Shown: positions 62,324 to 64,000 of the stretch, piece after piece
Layout: each line of letters begins with the position of its first letter
Numbering within the stretch: position 1 is the stretch's first letter
Assembly (NCBI RefSeq): GCF_028736155.1
Contig: NZ_CP117879.1
Location: 3,162,001 to 3,226,000 of the forward strand
Direction: 5' to 3'
DNA length: 64,000 bases
From: Flavobacterium sp. KACC 22763
GTDB taxonomy: Bacteria > Bacteroidota > Bacteroidia > Flavobacteriales > Flavobacteriaceae
Made by a program: the position numbers and the translations under genes
The notes under the pieces: generated by a model
The model's input: the letters and a program-made list of their open reading frames with translations, nothing else
Databases searched by the model: none
What the model was told of the DNA's origin: nothing

Positions 62324-64000
62324 ATGATCAGAAAAACCACTTTCGCTCTTTTACTTTTTATTACAAATCAAGTCACACAAGCTCAGTACAAATATCCTAC
62401 TACTCCTGAACGTCCTGTCGTAGATGATTATTTTGGAACAAAAATCACCGATTCATACAGATGGCTTGAAGACATGAATAGTCCTGAGGTTCAAAAATGG
62501 TTCAAAGACGAATCGGATTATACAAATTCTATTGTAAAAACTATTTCTGGACGTGATGACCTTTTTAAAAGAATGAAAGAAATTCAAGCTTTGGGTGGAG
62601 ATCAATACGGTTACATCAGGCAGGTTGGAGATATTTATTATTATACTAAAAATAAAAAAAATGAAAATATCGATAAATTGTACCTTCGCAAAGGTAAAAA
62701 CGGAGCCGAAATTTTATTGATAGATCCTAGTACGATCAAAAAAGGGGCAACTATTACAAGTTTTATTATTAGTCCTGACAATAAAAAATTGGCAGTAACC
62801 ATCTCTCAAGACGGTGCAGAAGTTTGTGATCTACAAATTATGGATCTTGAATCGAAAAAGTTCCTTTCGCATAAACTTACACCTATTTGGAGCGAATTCC
62901 CTTTTGAATTTACGCCAGATAGTAAGGCCATAACATATACACAAATGGTTACCCGAGATAATACCAGTGATGATTTTCTAAAAAACATGAAAGCATTATT
63001 ACATATTATTGGAACAGACTCAAAAACAGATAAAATATTAGCTTCAAAAGAAAACAATCCTGAATTAAATCTTCTTACTGAGCAATTTCCTAAAATCTCA
63101 TTTTCTAATGATTACTCCTATATTATTTTAACCATTGGATCTACAAAAAGTGACGAATTATCATTTTATGCTCCATTTTCAGAACTTTCAAAACCAAAAA
63201 TAAATTGGAAACCACTGATTAAATATGAAGATGAAATATCCGGAAGCCATATTATTGGAGACAAGATATTTTTTCTCACCCACAAAAATGCTCCCAATTA
63301 TAAACTAGGCTACACAAGTATAGAAAACCCTGATTTTAAAAATCCTACAATTCTTATTCCGGAAAATGACAGAGTAGTACGAAGAATAAGAAAATCTAAA
63401 AATTTCATTTACTATAATTTGAGTGACGGAATCAATCAGGAAATTTTTCAGGTTAATGGCAAAACTTTAGAAACTAAAAGAGTACCGTTGCCTGTAGGGT
63501 CTATTGCAGGTTATTCATTAAGTCCACGTCAGAATGATGATATGCTGTTTTTTATTGACGGCTGGGTTATTCCCTCAACCACTTATGATTATAATGCCGA
63601 AACTGGAATATTAAAAAAAGCCACCGAATTTACTTCTAGTGGTCTATATCCAGATTATACAAAAAAATTTGCTACAAAAGAAATAGAAATACCTAGTCAC
63701 GATGGTGTGATGGTCCCGTTAACCATTATGTATCCTAAAAATATAAAAATGGACGGTTCAACACCATGTTATATCACTGGTTATGGGGCTTATGGAAGCA
63801 GCGATTTTCCTTATTTTGTTGGTCCCTCTTTAATGACTTTGTTAGAACAAAATGTCGTTGTTGCCATTGCGCATGTACGTGGTGGTGGCGAGAAGGGAGA
63901 CAAATGGCACAAGGACGGAATGAAAGCTAAAAAACCAAATACTTGGAAAGACTTTATTGCTTGCACAGAATATTTGATAAATGAAAAATACACTTCTAAA
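62324..64000 (+). CDS. Partial prolyl oligopeptidase (S9A), N-terminal 559 residues
   Basis: The frame starts at ATG 62324 and remains open to the window end. It begins with a signal peptide (MIRKTTFALLLFITNQVTQA), followed by the family start YPTTPERPVVDDYFGTKI, then SYRWLEDMNSPEVQKWFKDE. A seven-bladed propeller region follows, and then the beginning of the alpha/beta hydrolase domain (YGAYGSSDFPYFV; VVAIAHVRGGGEKGDKWHK). The Ser, Asp and His of the catalytic triad lie downstream, beyond 64000. Such enzymes cut short peptides after proline, here in the periplasm. Only the C-terminal part, about 150 residues, is missing. Confidence 0.92.
   Translation, partial: MIRKTTFALLLFITNQVTQAQYKYPTTPERPVVDDYFGTKITDSYRWLEDMNSPEVQKWFKDESDYTNSIVKTISGRDDLFKRMKEIQALGGDQYGYIRQVGDIYYYTKNKKNENIDKLYLRKGKNGAEILLIDPSTIKKGATITSFIISPDNKKLAVTISQDGAEVCDLQIMDLESKKFLSHKLTPIWSEFPFEFTPDSKAITYTQMVTRDNTSDDFLKNMKALLHIIGTDSKTDKILASKENNPELNLLTEQFPKISFSNDYSYIILTIGSTKSDELSFYAPFSELSKPKINWKPLIKYEDEISGSHIIGDKIFFLTHKNAPNYKLGYTSIENPDFKNPTILIPENDRVVRRIRKSKNFIYYNLSDGINQEIFQVNGKTLETKRVPLPVGSIAGYSLSPRQNDDMLFFIDGWVIPSTTYDYNAETGILKKATEFTSSGLYPDYTKKFATKEIEIPSHDGVMVPLTIMYPKNIKMDGSTPCYITGYGAYGSSDFPYFVGPSLMTLLEQNVVVAIAHVRGGGEKGDKWHKDGMKAKKPNTWKDFIACTEYLINEKYTSK

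Overview
The window is AT-rich chromosomal DNA from a member of the Bacteroidota, most likely a Flavobacterium or close relative. Supporting signs are TAnnTTTG-type -7 promoter boxes, few visible Shine-Dalgarno sites, several DUF families typical of Flavobacteriia, TonB/PepSY uptake genes, LytTR two-component genes, FISUMP-type surface proteins, and many short lipoproteins and outer membrane proteins. No rRNA, tRNA, CRISPR array, transposase or complete prophage was found.

Region 1 (1-17 kb) is a Wzx/Wzy-type surface polysaccharide cluster, almost all on the minus strand. It starts at a promoter near 16.95 kb. In transcription order it encodes a TagD-like nucleotidyltransferase, the GDP-L-fucose pair Fcl and Gmd, a flippase, an acyltransferase, a polymerase, two GT2 glycosyltransferases, a second acyltransferase, a WecG/CpsF-type transferase, a WcaJ-type initiating phosphotransferase, and the Wza/Wzc export pair closed by a terminator. 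Beyond the terminator lie a close paralogue of the initiating enzyme and, convergent to it, a CpsB/YwqE-type tyrosine phosphatase. A partial HGSNAT/DUF5009 acyltransferase gene occupies the left edge.

Region 2 (17-33 kb) is mostly housekeeping: ABC-F ATPase, FKBP lipoprotein, methyltransferase, LolD/MacB-like ATPase, PduO cobalamin adenosyltransferase, DUF2795 protein, SecA, a small CxGxC protein with a TonB receptor and PepSY protein (metal or siderophore uptake), and TrmH. A four-helix-bundle (S23/IVP) gene sits between inverted repeats inside this stretch.

Region 3 (33-46 kb) has a compact three-gene cassette (APS kinase, aspartyl/asparaginyl hydroxylase-like dioxygenase, sulfotransferase). 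It is followed by a zinc-less sirtuin, fatty acid hydroxylase, adenylosuccinate lyase, CPA2 antiporter, 1-Cys peroxiredoxin, AEC carrier, and a run of small Crp, DoxX, Rrf2 and NAD(P)-binding genes.

Region 4 (46-50 kb) looks like accessory DNA: a CI-like repressor, a divergent 70-residue protein, and a 1029-residue exported Ig-like/FISUMP protein richer in G+C than its surroundings. Region 5 (50-64 kb) has MeaB, an LTA-synthase-like membrane sulfatase, a MATE pump, outer membrane proteins, a LytS/LytTR-type pair split by a duplicated repeat, PPK2, a DUF6929-like propeller and the start of a prolyl oligopeptidase.

The most striking unexplained structure is intergenic. Many gaps hold a stretch built from one short, imperfectly reduplicated 'word', different from gap to gap. 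Several are folded into long imperfect inverted repeats (20-39 bp arms), often between convergent genes. One pair brackets the S23 gene, and one arm has been absorbed into the MeaB reading frame.
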